From assembly GCA_049324875.1 (NCBI GenBank), contig JBMONC010000045.1:1-64000 (forward strand): a stretch of DNA of 64,000 nt, in the 5' to 3' direction. This DNA is from JAWLHU01 sp049324875 (lineage in GTDB: Bacteria; Bacillota; Sulfobacillia; Symbiobacteriales; Symbiobacteriaceae). Each line of letters begins with the position of its first letter. Within the stretch, counting starts at the first letter, position 1. The position numbers and the translations under genes were made by a program. Under the pieces are notes generated by a model. It made no database searches and was not told the origin of the DNA. It saw only the letters and a list, made by a program, of their open reading frames with translations. Positions 33,651 through 42,796 of the stretch are shown piece by piece.

Positions 33651-34740
33651 GAGCGGAGCCCCCCTTCCCACGGACCGCCGCCAGCACCCAGAGGAGCAGG
33701 GGGATGGTCAGCACTACGAAGCCGGCGGGCCGCAGCCAGTCCCGGTTGAGGCGCAGCACCTCGAGGAAGTTCTGGGGCACCAGGGCCAGGGCCATCAGGA
33801 TCACAGCCGCCGGGAAGAGCAGCGGGCGGTAATAGGGGAGCCGGAGGGAGCCGGCCAGGGAGACGACGGAGGCGTGGAGCAGCACCGAGATCCGGACGGC
33901 GGCGGCGAAGAACCAGAGCATGACGATCACCGCCTCGGTTCGCTGCAGGAACCGGCCCAGGTAGATCAGCCGGGCCAGGTTGAAGAGGGGGAAGGGGTTC
34001 TGGCTGGCGATGGGCGAGGAGAAGACGCAGACCAGGACCCAGGCTGTCAGGGCTGCCCCGATGCCGAAGTAGAGGATGCCGCGGAGCGCACTGGACCGGA
34101 GCACCCTGCCCTCCCGAAAGGCGTAGCCCACCACCAGCAGGAAGATCACCTCGGTGGCCAGCGTGCCGTAGTAGGCGCCACCGACCAGGGTGGGGATCAA
34201 TCCTTGGCCCCAGAAGGGGTACATCAAGGTGAGATCGACGCGCGGCAGGCTGAAGAGCAGGACCAGCAGCCCACCTCCAGCCACCAGGGGCAGCAGGATC
34301 AGGGAGGCGCGCCCCACCGCCTCCAGCCCCTGGTAGGAGGCGAAGACAGCGCAGCCGATCACCACGGTGATCAGGACGCTGGGCGGGGTGTCGGGCAGGA
34401 TGGCGATCAGGAAGGTCTCGGTGAAGTTCCGCACCGACAGGGCAGCGGACAAGAGCAGCCAGAGGGTGACCGGCAGGGTGAGCAGCGGCCCGAGAATGGG
34501 TCCGGCCGCCTCCACGCTGATTTCCGCCAGCCCCCGCCCGGGGAAGCGGCCCGCCAGGGCGATCATGGGAAGCAGCAGAAGCGCAGCGCTCCCGGTCATC
34601 ACCAGGGCGACCTGCCACCCGGCGGGCCCCCCTACTTCAATCAGATACTGGGGCGTCTGCAGAAAGAGCGTGGCCGTCAGGACGGTCAGCACCAGGACAA
34701 CGCCCTCCCGCAGGTCGATGTGCCCTTCATACTCCCCCAT
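33640..34740 (-). CDS. gerB: Spore germination receptor B subunit (permease-like)
   Basis: A 366-aa integral membrane protein with ten hydrophobic segments, of the endospore germination permease family in the APC superfamily. The N-terminus (HIDLREGVVLVLTVLTATLFL) and the segment TPQYLIEVGGPAGW match the family. GerB is thought to hold the germinant binding site. It starts 3 bp after the gerA stop region and is followed by gerC. Confidence 0.92.
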   Translation of the reverse strand: MGEYEGHIDLREGVVLVLTVLTATLFLQTPQYLIEVGGPAGWQVALVMTGSAALLLLPMIALAGRFPGRGLAEISVEAAGPILGPLLTLPVTLWLLLSAALSVRNFTETFLIAILPDTPPSVLITVVIGCAVFASYQGLEAVGRASLILLPLVAGGGLLVLLFSLPRVDLTLMYPFWGQGLIPTLVGGAYYGTLATEVIFLLVVGYAFREGRVLRSSALRGILYFGIGAALTAWVLVCVFSSPIASQNPFPLFNLARLIYLGRFLQRTEAVIVMLWFFAAAVRISVLLHASVVSLAGSLRLPYYRPLLFPAAVILMALALVPQNFLEVLRLNRDWLRPAGFVVLTIPLLLWVLAAVRGKGGSAHAA

Positions 34741-34743
34741 CGG

Positions 34744-36513
34744 CTACCCTCCCTTCTCCTCGGTGGACTGCTTCGGCGCCATCGGATCCCACGGCCGGAC
34801 CACCTCTTTCTGCCGCTTCTTGTTCAGGGGGCGCAGGTGGCGGGGGCGCTCCTCCATCCGGAAGAGGGGCGGGCGGAGGGTGATGTCCCGCGCCTTCCCC
34901 CGGTGGGGGGCGGCGGGGGAGAGGTAGGGGACCCCGAAGGAGCGCTTGGCAGAGAGCAGGGTGATGATGATGAAGAGGCCGGCCGCCACCCCGTAGAAGC
35001 CAAGCACCGTGGCGAGGGCCAGCAGGGTGAAGCGCAGCAGCCGCACCCCCCAGCTCACCAGGTAGTTGGGGATGGCGAAGGAGGCGAGACCGGTTACGGC
35101 GACCACCAGGATCATGATCGGGCTGACGATCTTCGCCTCCACGGCCGCCTGGCCCAGGATCAGGGAGGCCACGAGGCCGATGGTGGGGCCGATCACGTTG
35201 GGGATGCGGGTCCCCGCCTCCCGGATCAGCTCGAAGACGATGTCCATCACCACCAGCTCGGCCACCGCCGGCATGGGAACCTGCTCACGGCTGCCGGCGA
35301 TGAAGAGCAGCAGGTCGGTGGGGAGCATCTCCTGATGGTAGTTGACAATCGAGATGTAGAGGGCCGGCAGCAGCAGCGCCAGGGCGACGGCCGCCAGCCT
35401 TATGTAGCGCAGCATGGTGCCGAAGGGCCACCGGAGGTAGTAGTCCTCCGCGGTCTGGATCAGCGACCAGAAGGTGGTCGGAGCGATGACGGCGTAGGGC
35501 GTGGTGTCGACGAAGAGGGCGACGTGGCCCTCGGAGAGGTAGGCGGCCACCCGGTCGGGGCGCTCGGTCACCATCAGGCTGGGGAGAAGGAAGCTGGGGT
35601 TGTCCTCGATGTACTGCTCCAGCACACCGGCCCCGTTGAGGATGTCGACCTTGATCGACTCCACCCGCCGCTTCGCCTCGGCCACCAGCTTGGGCGGGAC
35701 GATGGTGTCGATGTACATCAGGGCGACGAAGGTCTTGCTCACCTCGCCCACGGTCAGGATCTCGGTCACCAGCCGGGGGTCCTTTACGCGGCGCCGGACC
35801 AGGGCGATGTTGACCCGCAGCGCCTCGTTGAAGGCGTCGTGGGGGCCCCAGATCACCTGCTCGTTCTTGGGCTCGCTGACGCTGCGGGCGGGAGGGCTTT
35901 TGGTCTCCACCCCCAGGGCGACCCGGGCGCCGTCCATCAGCACCACGGTATCGCCCGCCAGCAGCGCCTCGGCGATGGAGGCCAGGTCGTACTTCTCGCT
36001 GGTCTGGTTCCCCGGGAGGAGGCGGAGCTTTACCAACTCCACGGGAAAGGGGGTGGGGGGCTCGGTCTGCCCCTGCTGGTTGTGGCCGGTCTTGGCCGCC
36101 ATCAGCATCAGGGGTTGGAGGATGTTGGTGTTGATGACCTGGGTGTTGGTCAGTCCCTCCATGAAGAGGACCGCCGCCTTGGTGGGCGGCTCCGTGGCGA
36201 TAATCAACTCCCGGACGACCAGGTCCTTGTTGTCGGGCAGCCGGAACAGCTTCTTGATGCGCCGGAGGTTCTCATCGAGGCTGTAGGAGAGGTCGCCGAC
36301 TTTTTCAAGGGACTCCTTCCCCCGGGGTGCAGCCTCCAGCAGGCGGTCGATGCGGGCCAGCATCGACTCGGTGTGCATCCGGGCATCGGCCAGCATGGCG
36401 GCCCCCTGCTCCTCGCTGGCGGGCTTCTCCCCCCGGTCTCCGAGGGTGAAGGTATCGTCCACCAGGGTGGCGGACGGGTCCAGCCACCGCTTCATCGCCT
36501 GCCAGATGGACAC
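34744..36513 (-). CDS. gerA: Spore germination receptor A subunit
   Basis: A 589-aa protein with a large hydrophilic N-terminal domain (about 1-330) and four or five membrane segments (about 370-530). Signatures include VVLMDGARVALGVETKSPPARSVSEP, RRRVKDPRLV, TTPYAVIAPTTFW and PMPAVAELVVMDIVFELIREAGTRIPN, all typical of GerA. The first ~60 residues carry extra charged sequence. Together with GerB and GerC it forms an oligomeric receptor and channel that starts germination. The start is GTG behind GGGAGGGG. Confidence 0.93.
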   Translation of the reverse strand: MSIWQAMKRWLDPSATLVDDTFTLGDRGEKPASEEQGAAMLADARMHTESMLARIDRLLEAAPRGKESLEKVGDLSYSLDENLRRIKKLFRLPDNKDLVVRELIIATEPPTKAAVLFMEGLTNTQVINTNILQPLMLMAAKTGHNQQGQTEPPTPFPVELVKLRLLPGNQTSEKYDLASIAEALLAGDTVVLMDGARVALGVETKSPPARSVSEPKNEQVIWGPHDAFNEALRVNIALVRRRVKDPRLVTEILTVGEVSKTFVALMYIDTIVPPKLVAEAKRRVESIKVDILNGAGVLEQYIEDNPSFLLPSLMVTERPDRVAAYLSEGHVALFVDTTPYAVIAPTTFWSLIQTAEDYYLRWPFGTMLRYIRLAAVALALLLPALYISIVNYHQEMLPTDLLLFIAGSREQVPMPAVAELVVMDIVFELIREAGTRIPNVIGPTIGLVASLILGQAAVEAKIVSPIMILVVAVTGLASFAIPNYLVSWGVRLLRFTLLALATVLGFYGVAAGLFIIITLLSAKRSFGVPYLSPAAPHRGKARDITLRPPLFRMEERPRHLRPLNKKRQKEVVRPWDPMAPKQSTEEKGG

Positions 36514-36605
36514 CCGGACCCCTCCCTGTCGCGCGTCTCGGCATGGTCTAACGTGCCCTGCTGGTCGGCACGGCTATACCTGCCAGAACAGCCGCGGGCG
36601 CGCTG

Positions 36606-36640
36606 AGCGGCCCGTCCACCCGGGCGGGCGGAGGGCCGCT
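36606..36640 (-). terminator. Hairpin between yhcN-like gene and gerA
   Basis: AGCGGCCC pairs with GGGCCGCT, with a second inner stem. It lies directly after the lipoprotein stop codon on the minus strand. Confidence 0.5.
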
Positions 36641-36644
36641 TGTG

Positions 36645-37148
36645 TCAGGGTACCGGCTGCATCCCGGCGCTCAGGTTGACCAGCTCGGGGAGGAACGGTG
36701 CGATCGACCGCTGGTTGATGATCTGGTGCCGCACCGCCCGGAGCCGGTGGATCACTGCCGGATCGGTGCTGACGCGGACCTCGACGATGTGCGGGAACGA
36801 GGCCTGAATCTGGTCGGCCACCTTGTGGTGGACGGTCCGGTCGCCGCTGGGTAGCCCCACCAGGGCGACGTTGCCCAGGATGACCGCATCGACGGAGCCG
36901 GCGCCCGGCACGGCGGAGGCGACGGTGGAGACGCCCTGGGACGGGTCGTCGTAGGCCGAGCCGGCGCGGGGGCTCGGGTAGCGGACGGTCCCCCGCTCCG
37001 TGGGCTCCACCTGGATGGTCGCCCCCTCGGAGACCGGCGGTGGGGCGGGTCGGTTCTGCTGCTCCGGGCGGCGGGCCGCGCCGCATCCGGCGGTCAGCGA
37101 CAGGAGGAGCAGGCCGCTGACCAGCCAGCCGGGACGGATCAGGCGCAT
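36645..37148 (-). CDS. YhcN/YlaJ-family sporulation lipoprotein
   Basis: A 167-aa lipoprotein. The signal is IRPGWLVSGLLLLSLTAGCG with Cys at about residue 22. The domain from about 75 (VASAVPGAGSVDAVILGNVALVGLPSG ... VRVSTDPAVIHRLRAVRHQI) is the YhcN/YlaJ fold found in forespore-expressed lipoproteins that affect outgrowth. AAGGGGG precedes the ATG at 37148. It lies upstream of the ger operon on the same strand. Confidence 0.8.
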   Translation of the reverse strand: MRLIRPGWLVSGLLLLSLTAGCGAARRPEQQNRPAPPPVSEGATIQVEPTERGTVRYPSPRAGSAYDDPSQGVSTVASAVPGAGSVDAVILGNVALVGLPSGDRTVHHKVADQIQASFPHIVEVRVSTDPAVIHRLRAVRHQIINQRSIAPFLPELVNLSAGMQPVP

Positions 37149-37278
37149 CGGTTGTGGCCCCCTTCCATCTGAAATCGCATCGGTTTTATGTAGCATTCAC
37201 CGGTGGATGGGCCGGTATGCAGGTGGCCGCGCAGGGTATGCTAACCGTGACGCAATCCTGCGAGAGGGGGCCTTTTTC

Positions 37279-37527
37279 GTGTGGCAACGGTTTAGCGTGA
37301 AGCTCCTGGCCCTGATGCTCGCCTTCGGCGTGCTGGCGGGCACCACCGCCTGCATGGGACCACAGCGGCGCGGCGGCGAGCAGGAGGAGACGGAGAAGAA
37401 GGAAGATAAGGAGAAGGACAAGGAGAAGGAAGAAGAGAAGGACGAGAAAAAGGACGAGAAAAAGGACGAGAAGAAGGAAGAGGGCGGCGGCAAGGAGGAC
37501 GAAAAGAAAGACGAGAAGAAGGAGTAG
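37279..37527 (+). CDS. Small Lys/Glu-rich exported protein, 82 aa
   Basis: The GTG start has GAGAGGGGG eight bases upstream. The N-terminus (WQRFSVKLLALMLAFGVLAGTTACMG) is a signal sequence with a weak lipobox (TTAC). After residue 34 the protein is almost entirely Lys, Glu and Asp (repeats like EKKDEKK and KEKEEEK), surely disordered and strongly charged. No known function. Alternatively it could be a wall-interacting linker. Confidence 0.65.
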   Translation: MWQRFSVKLLALMLAFGVLAGTTACMGPQRRGGEQEETEKKEDKEKDKEKEEEKDEKKDEKKDEKKEEGGGKEDEKKDEKKE

Positions 37528-37550
37528 GGGGAGGAGCACCTCCCTCTTTT
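37527..37550 (+). terminator. Rho-independent terminator
   Basis: GGGAGG pairs with CCTCCC around AGCA, followed by TCTTTTC. Confidence 0.65.
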
Positions 37551-37644
37551 CATTTCCGGCCATGGACCCCAACAAAAGGAATGAGACGGCCAAAGTCGAA
37601 GTAGGTCCTACGGGTCCGGAAGATTTGGTGATTGGGGGCGGCGT

Positions 37645-38712
37645 ATGAAGGGGATGATTCCACCGGAACGCCACGAGGTCTCCGGTGTGATCCACTGTCA
37701 CAGCACCTACTCCGACGGGATGGAGCCGGTCTCGGTGATCGCCGAGGCGGCCAACCAGGCGGGGCTCGACTTCCTCCTGATGACCGACCATGACACCCTG
37801 GCCCCGCTCCACGAGCTGGGCGAGCAGTGGGTGGAGCGGACCCTCCTGCTCTTCGGGGTGGAGATCACCCCCCGGCACAACCACTACCTGGCCTACGGGG
37901 TGACGCAGTCGATCAGCCCCCACCTGCCGCCGGCGCTCTACACGGCGGCGGTGGCGGAGCAGGGGGGGATCGGCTTCCTGGCCCATCCGGTGGAGCGCGG
38001 AAGTTCTCCCCTCGGCCAGAATAGCTATACCTGGGAGGACTGGTCCGTCACCGCCTACACCGGCATCGAGATCTGGAACTACTTCTCCCAGTGGATCGGG
38101 GCCTGCAGCAGCCGCCTGGCCACCGCCCGCACCCTGATCGACTGGAGGAGCGCCGTCCGGGCGCCCTACCCGGAGACCCTGGCCCGCTGGGATCAGCTGG
38201 GCCTGCAGCGCCGGGTGGTCGGCATCGGGGGGATGGACGCCCACGGGATCAAGGTGAGCCTCCTGGGGCGCCAGGTGACGCTTCACCCCTACCTCCGGGC
38301 TTTTCGGGCGATTCGGACCCACCTGCTGCTTCCCCGCCCCTTCACCCGGGACCTGCGGACCGACCGCCTGCTGGTGATGGAGGCGCTCCGGGAGGGCTCC
38401 TGCTACGTGGCCAACCACGAGGAGGGCGACCCCACCGGCTTCCGGTTCCTCGGGCGCCGGGGCGACCAGTGGGTGGAGATGGGGCAGGAGGTGGCGATGG
38501 AGCGGCCCGGCGAGCTCTTCCTCTCCACCCGGGTCCCCTACCAGCACCGGGGGAAGCCGGTGATTCGGATCCTGAAGGACGGTGTGCCCATCGCCGAGAC
38601 CCGGGACTGCGACCTGCAGGTCTGGGACCAGGGGCCCGGCGTCTACCGGGTTGAGGCCTGGCGGAACGGCCGGGGCTGGATTTTCTCCAACCCAATCTAT
38701 CTACGGGGATGA
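37645..38712 (+). CDS. PHP-domain metallohydrolase (CehA/McbA-like)
   Basis: A 355-aa protein. The N-terminal PHP domain has HCHSTYSDG (about residues 17-25), MTDHDTL (about 47-53), FLAHPVE (about 111-117) and GGMDAHG (about 195-201), which carry the metal-binding His and Asp residues. The C-terminal ~120 residues are beta-rich (RGELFLSTRVPYQHRGKPVIRILKDGVPI). It should hydrolyse a phosphoester or related bond, with an unknown substrate. It overlaps the downstream GH4 gene by 4 bp, so it belongs to the sugar operon. Confidence 0.85.
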   Translation: MKGMIPPERHEVSGVIHCHSTYSDGMEPVSVIAEAANQAGLDFLLMTDHDTLAPLHELGEQWVERTLLLFGVEITPRHNHYLAYGVTQSISPHLPPALYTAAVAEQGGIGFLAHPVERGSSPLGQNSYTWEDWSVTAYTGIEIWNYFSQWIGACSSRLATARTLIDWRSAVRAPYPETLARWDQLGLQRRVVGIGGMDAHGIKVSLLGRQVTLHPYLRAFRAIRTHLLLPRPFTRDLRTDRLLVMEALREGSCYVANHEEGDPTGFRFLGRRGDQWVEMGQEVAMERPGELFLSTRVPYQHRGKPVIRILKDGVPIAETRDCDLQVWDQGPGVYRVEAWRNGRGWIFSNPIYLRG

Positions 38713-40007
38713 TGAGGATGAAGTTGGTGATCATCGGCGGGGCGAGCGCCTACACGCCGGATATCATCGACGGTCTGCTGAAGGAGAGGGAGCTCTTCGC
38801 CGGCGGGGAGCTCTGTCTGCATGATGTGGACGAGGTGAACCTGAAGCTGATCCAGCGGCTGGCCCAGGGGCTGGTCCGGGCGGCGGAGGCCGATCTGAGG
38901 GTGACCGCCACCCTGGATCGGGCGGAGGCGATCGGCGGCGCCCGCTTCATCCTGACCCAGCCGCGGGTGGGCGGGTTGAAGCACCGGGCCCTGGACGAGC
39001 GGATTCCGCTGAAGCACGGGGTGATCGGCCAGGAGACCCTCGGACCCGGCGGTCTCTCCTTCGCCTGGCGGACCATCCCGGTGATCCTGGAGATCGTGGA
39101 GCAGGCCCGGCAGCTGGCGCCGGAGGCCTGGATCATCAACTACGCCAACCCGGCGGGCATGGTGACCGAGGCGGTGATCCAGCGCTTCCCCGACGCCCGG
39201 TTCATCGGGCTCTGCGACATGCCGACCGGGGTGCAGTGGGCGATCGGCAAGCTGCTGCGGGTCGACTTCCACCGCATCGCCCTGGACTATGCGGGCATCA
39301 ACCACGCCGGCTGGGCCCCGCGGGTGACGCTGGACGGCGAGGAGATCACCGACCGGCTGCGCCGGTGGGTGCGGCTGCTGGGACCGGTGGCCGGGGTGCT
39401 GCCGCTGACCGAGGAGACCGGCACGCTCCGCCTCTTCCGGGAGCATGACATGGTGCCCGACCCCTACCTGCGGTACTACTACTACACCGACCGGATCCTG
39501 AAGAAACTGCAGTCCTCGGCCAAGACCCGGGCCGAGGAGCTGATGGAGCGGCTGCCGCAGCTGTACGGTCACTATGAGGTGGTCTCGGCGCAGGACCAGC
39601 CGGTGCTGAGGCAGCACCGGGGCCACCAGTCCCACTCGGACCTGGCCTCCCAGGTGATCGCCGCCATGGCGGCCAACCGGCGGACCCGCTTCGTGATTCA
39701 GCAGCGGAACGGGGGGGCGGTGCCCAACCTGCCGGCGGATGAGGCAGCCCAATTCCCGGCCTGGGTGGACGGCGCCGGGTTTGAGCCGATCCCGCAGCCC
39801 CCCCTCCCGTCGGAGGAGGGGGAGCTGATCCGCCGGATCAAGGCGGCGGAGCGGCTCAACGTGCAGGCGGCGCTCAGCGGCGACCGGAAGCTGGCGGTGG
39901 AGGCGGCGGCGATCAACCCGCTGGTCCCGTCCCGGGCGCAGGCGGAGCGGATCGTGGAGGAGCTGCTCCACGTGCACCGGGAGTTCCTGCCCCAGTTCCA
40001 CGGCTGA
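38709..40007 (+). CDS. Family 4 glycoside hydrolase (6-phospho-glycosidase-like)
   Basis: A 432-aa NAD+ and divalent-metal dependent GH4 enzyme. It has a Rossmann start (MKLVIIGGASAYTPDII, about residues 4-20), INYANPAGMVTEAV (about 141-154), GLCDMPTGVQ (metal Cys about 168) and YAGINHAGW (metal His about 199). GH4 enzymes cleave 6-phospho-glycosides by an oxidation-elimination mechanism. The closest type is 6-phospho-beta-glucosidase/ChbF, so it should act on the phosphorylated product of the downstream PTS. The ATG start overlaps the PHP gene. Confidence 0.9.
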   Translation: MMRMKLVIIGGASAYTPDIIDGLLKERELFAGGELCLHDVDEVNLKLIQRLAQGLVRAAEADLRVTATLDRAEAIGGARFILTQPRVGGLKHRALDERIPLKHGVIGQETLGPGGLSFAWRTIPVILEIVEQARQLAPEAWIINYANPAGMVTEAVIQRFPDARFIGLCDMPTGVQWAIGKLLRVDFHRIALDYAGINHAGWAPRVTLDGEEITDRLRRWVRLLGPVAGVLPLTEETGTLRLFREHDMVPDPYLRYYYYTDRILKKLQSSAKTRAEELMERLPQLYGHYEVVSAQDQPVLRQHRGHQSHSDLASQVIAAMAANRRTRFVIQQRNGGAVPNLPADEAAQFPAWVDGAGFEPIPQPPLPSEEGELIRRIKAAERLNVQAALSGDRKLAVEAAAINPLVPSRAQAERIVEELLHVHREFLPQFHG

Positions 40008-40035
40008 GTTCCGCGGTGAATTGAGGGGGAAGCAG

Positions 40036-40854
40036 ATGACCCACTACCTGATCGTGAACGCCGACGACTTCGGGCTGACCCCCGGGGTGAGTCGTGGGAT
40101 TCTGCGCGCGCACCGGGAGGGTATCCTCACCTCCACCACCTTCATGACCAATCTCCCCTGGGCGCCCGAGATGGCCTCCCTGCTGCGGGAGGCGCCGGAT
40201 CTGGGGGTGGGGATCCACCTGAACATCACCACCGGCAGCCCGGTGCTCCCGCCGGAGCAGGTGCCCAGCCTGGTGGTGGCGGGCGGGCGCTTTAGCCGCT
40301 CGGTGGTCCGGCTGATCGCCCGGGTCCGGCCGGAGGAGGTGGAGCGGGAGTGGGCGGCCCAGGTGGATCGGGGAATCGCCCTGCTGGGCAGGCTTCCCAC
40401 CCACCTGGACACCCACCGGTTCCTCCAGGCCTACCCGCCCTTCTGTGAAGCGATGCTGGCGGTGGCCCGCCGCTTTAAGATCCCGGCGGTGCGGGTGCTG
40501 GACCCCGATTTCGTTCCCACCGGGGAGTTCCGGAGCTGGAGCCCCGCCGGCCTCCTGGTGGACCGGGCGCTCCGGCGCTCCTCGGCCGCCACCCGGCAGA
40601 GCGGCCTGCGCTGCCCGGACGCCACCCTGGCCGGCGACTTCGACCTGACCGGGCTGCTGCAGCGGCTGGACCGGGTCGGCGAGGGGGTGACCGAGCTGAT
40701 CTCCCACCCAGGCGAGGTGGATGAGCCGCTGACCCGGCTCAGCTCGCTGCAGGGGCAGCGGGCGGTGGAGCTGGCGGCGCTGACAGCGCCGGAGGCGCGG
40801 CAGCGGGTGGCGGAGCGGGGGATCCGGCTGGTCCATTTCGGGCACCTGGGGTGA
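40036..40854 (+). CDS. ChbG/YdjC-family carbohydrate deacetylase
   Basis: A 272-aa YdjC-fold protein. NADDFGLTPGVSRGI (about residues 8-22) gives the metal Asp residues, GVGIHLNITTG (about 57-67) a metal His, HLDTHRFLQ (about 120-128) the second His cluster (one usual His is Arg here) and SHPGEVDEP (about 224-232) the last motif. ChbG removes an acetyl group from chitooligosaccharides such as chitobiose-6-phosphate. The ATG at 40036 follows GAGGGGGAAG. Confidence 0.85.
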   Translation: MTHYLIVNADDFGLTPGVSRGILRAHREGILTSTTFMTNLPWAPEMASLLREAPDLGVGIHLNITTGSPVLPPEQVPSLVVAGGRFSRSVVRLIARVRPEEVEREWAAQVDRGIALLGRLPTHLDTHRFLQAYPPFCEAMLAVARRFKIPAVRVLDPDFVPTGEFRSWSPAGLLVDRALRRSSAATRQSGLRCPDATLAGDFDLTGLLQRLDRVGEGVTELISHPGEVDEPLTRLSSLQGQRAVELAALTAPEARQRVAERGIRLVHFGHLG

Positions 40855-40871
40855 GGAGAAGGAGGGGCGAC

Positions 40872-42755
40872 ATGCGCTCTCGGGAGGCGTTCTTTCAGCG
40901 GGTGGCATCGAGTCTGATCGTACCGCTCACCTTCCTGCCGCTGGCGGCGATCCTGCTGGCCATCGGCTCCCAGCTGGGGATCGGTCCGGTGGAGGCGGCC
41001 GGACTTACCCTGATCCGGACCTGGCTGCCGCTCTTCTACGGCATCGGCATCGCCATCGGCTTCACCGAGGCGGACGGGATGGCTGCGCTGACCGTCGCCT
41101 CCGGCTACCTGGTGATGGTCTCGGTGGCGGAGGCGGTGGCGGGCGACCCCTCGCTCAATGTCGGCGTGCTGGGCGGGGTGGTGGCCGGCGCCCTGATGAC
41201 CTGGATCTACAACCGGGTGAAGCAGGTGGAGCTGCCGGAGTACCTGGCGCTCTTCTCCGGCAAGCGGATGGGCCCCATGGCCGCCGCCCTGGCCGGGACC
41301 CTGCTGGGCTACCTCTTCGGTCTCTTCTGGCCCCCGATCCACCGGTCGATCGTCGCCCTGGGCGAGTGGATCTACTCGGCGGGCGGTGTCGGCGCCTTCG
41401 TCTACGGCGGCTCGCTCCGGCTGCTGATCCCCACGGGGCTGCATCACATCCTGATGCAGTTCGTCGACACCCAGCTGGGCGGCTGGACCGACCCGGCCAC
41501 CGGCAAGCTGGTGGCGGGCGAGTACGTCCGCTTCCTGCACGGGGACCCGGCGGCGGGCCGGCTGCTGAGCGGCTTCTTCCTCACCCTGGGCTTCGGCCCC
41601 CTGGGGGCGGCCCTGGCCATCGCCAGGGAGGCCCGGCCGGAGCAGCGGCGGCGGGTGGCCGGGCTGATGACCACCGGGGCGCTGACCGCCATGCTGCTGG
41701 GGGTCACCGAGCCGGTGGAGTTCGCCTTCATCTTCGCCTCGCCGCTCCTCTTCGGGCTTCACGTGCTGCTCTCCGGGCTGGCCTCGGCCCTGGGCTACGT
41801 GCTGGAGATTCACCTGGGCGGCTACGCCCTGCCGATGATCCTGATCAACTGGCACCGGCAGCAGAACGGCTGGCTGATCTTTCCCCTGGGGCTGGCCTGG
41901 ACGCTCCTCTACTACGTCAGCTTCCGGCTGGTGATCCGCTGGATGCGCCCGCCGATTCTGGGGCAGACGGAGGAGGCGGCGGACCTCGGTGCGGGGGAGC
42001 CCCCGGCCGCGGCGGAGGGGGAGCAGCTGCTGGCCGCTCTGGGCGGGACGGAGAACATCCTCTCGCTCTCGGCCTGCATGACCCGGCTCCGGCTGGAGGT
42101 GCGGGAGCCCGGGGCGGTGGATGAGCCGGCCCTGAAGCGGCTGGGCGCCTCCGGGGTGCTGCGGGCGGGCTCCACCATCCAGGTGGTGGTCGGCGCTCGC
42201 GCCGGACAGCTGGCCCGGAGCGTGGAGGCGGCCATGGAGGGCCGGATGGTCCGGTCCACCGCCGCCTCGGTCCAGTCCCCGGAGGGAGAGGCCGGGGTGG
42301 TCCTCCTGGTCAGCCCGGTGGCCGGCCGGGTGATGCCCCTGGAGCAGGTCCCCGACCCGGTCTTCGCCGGGGGGATGGCCGGCCGTGGGGTCGCCCTCGT
42401 CCCGGCGGGCGATCAGCTGGTCTCGCCGGTGCGGGGCCGGGTGGCCCATATCTTCCCCGGTGGGCACGCCATCGGGCTGGTCACCCCCGAGGGGCTGGAG
42501 GTGCTGCTCCACGTGGGCATCGAGACCGTCTCGCTCAAGGGCGAGGGGTTTGCGCTCACCGTGCGGGAGGGGGAGCAGGTGGAGCCGGGCGCCCCGCTGG
42601 GCCGGTTCGACCGGCGGGCGATCGAGGCCTCCGGCCGCTCCACCGTCACCCCGCTGCTGGTGACCAACCCGGAGCGGGTGGCTGCCCTTTCGGTGCTGGC
42701 TGAGGGCGAGGTCCAGCCCGGAGCGCCGCTGCTCCGGGTGGCGGTCCGGGCGTAA
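40872..42755 (+). CDS. PTS IICBA permease, glucose/N-acetylglucosamine family
   Basis: A 627-aa one-chain PTS enzyme. The EIIC domain (about 1-365, ten or so spans) transports; EIIB (about 395-470) has the phospho-Cys in LSACMTRLRL; EIIA (about 485-620) has the phospho-His in LEVLLHVGIETV. It belongs to the glucose/N-acetylglucosamine group by its domain order and the LLHHILMQF and GVTEPVEF segments. It imports and phosphorylates a sugar for the GH4 enzyme. It is the last gene of the operon; a strong terminator follows. Confidence 0.9.
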   Translation: MRSREAFFQRVASSLIVPLTFLPLAAILLAIGSQLGIGPVEAAGLTLIRTWLPLFYGIGIAIGFTEADGMAALTVASGYLVMVSVAEAVAGDPSLNVGVLGGVVAGALMTWIYNRVKQVELPEYLALFSGKRMGPMAAALAGTLLGYLFGLFWPPIHRSIVALGEWIYSAGGVGAFVYGGSLRLLIPTGLHHILMQFVDTQLGGWTDPATGKLVAGEYVRFLHGDPAAGRLLSGFFLTLGFGPLGAALAIAREARPEQRRRVAGLMTTGALTAMLLGVTEPVEFAFIFASPLLFGLHVLLSGLASALGYVLEIHLGGYALPMILINWHRQQNGWLIFPLGLAWTLLYYVSFRLVIRWMRPPILGQTEEAADLGAGEPPAAAEGEQLLAALGGTENILSLSACMTRLRLEVREPGAVDEPALKRLGASGVLRAGSTIQVVVGARAGQLARSVEAAMEGRMVRSTAASVQSPEGEAGVVLLVSPVAGRVMPLEQVPDPVFAGGMAGRGVALVPAGDQLVSPVRGRVAHIFPGGHAIGLVTPEGLEVLLHVGIETVSLKGEGFALTVREGEQVEPGAPLGRFDRRAIEASGRSTVTPLLVTNPERVAALSVLAEGEVQPGAPLLRVAVRA

Positions 42756-42759
42756 GGGC

Positions 42760-42788
42760 GGACCGCCGGGCGAACTGCCCGGCGGTCC
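42760..42788 (+). terminator. Terminator of the sugar operon
   Basis: GGACCGCCGGGC pairs with GCCCGGCGGTCC around a 5-base loop. Confidence 0.7.
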
Positions 42789-42796
42789 TACATAGG

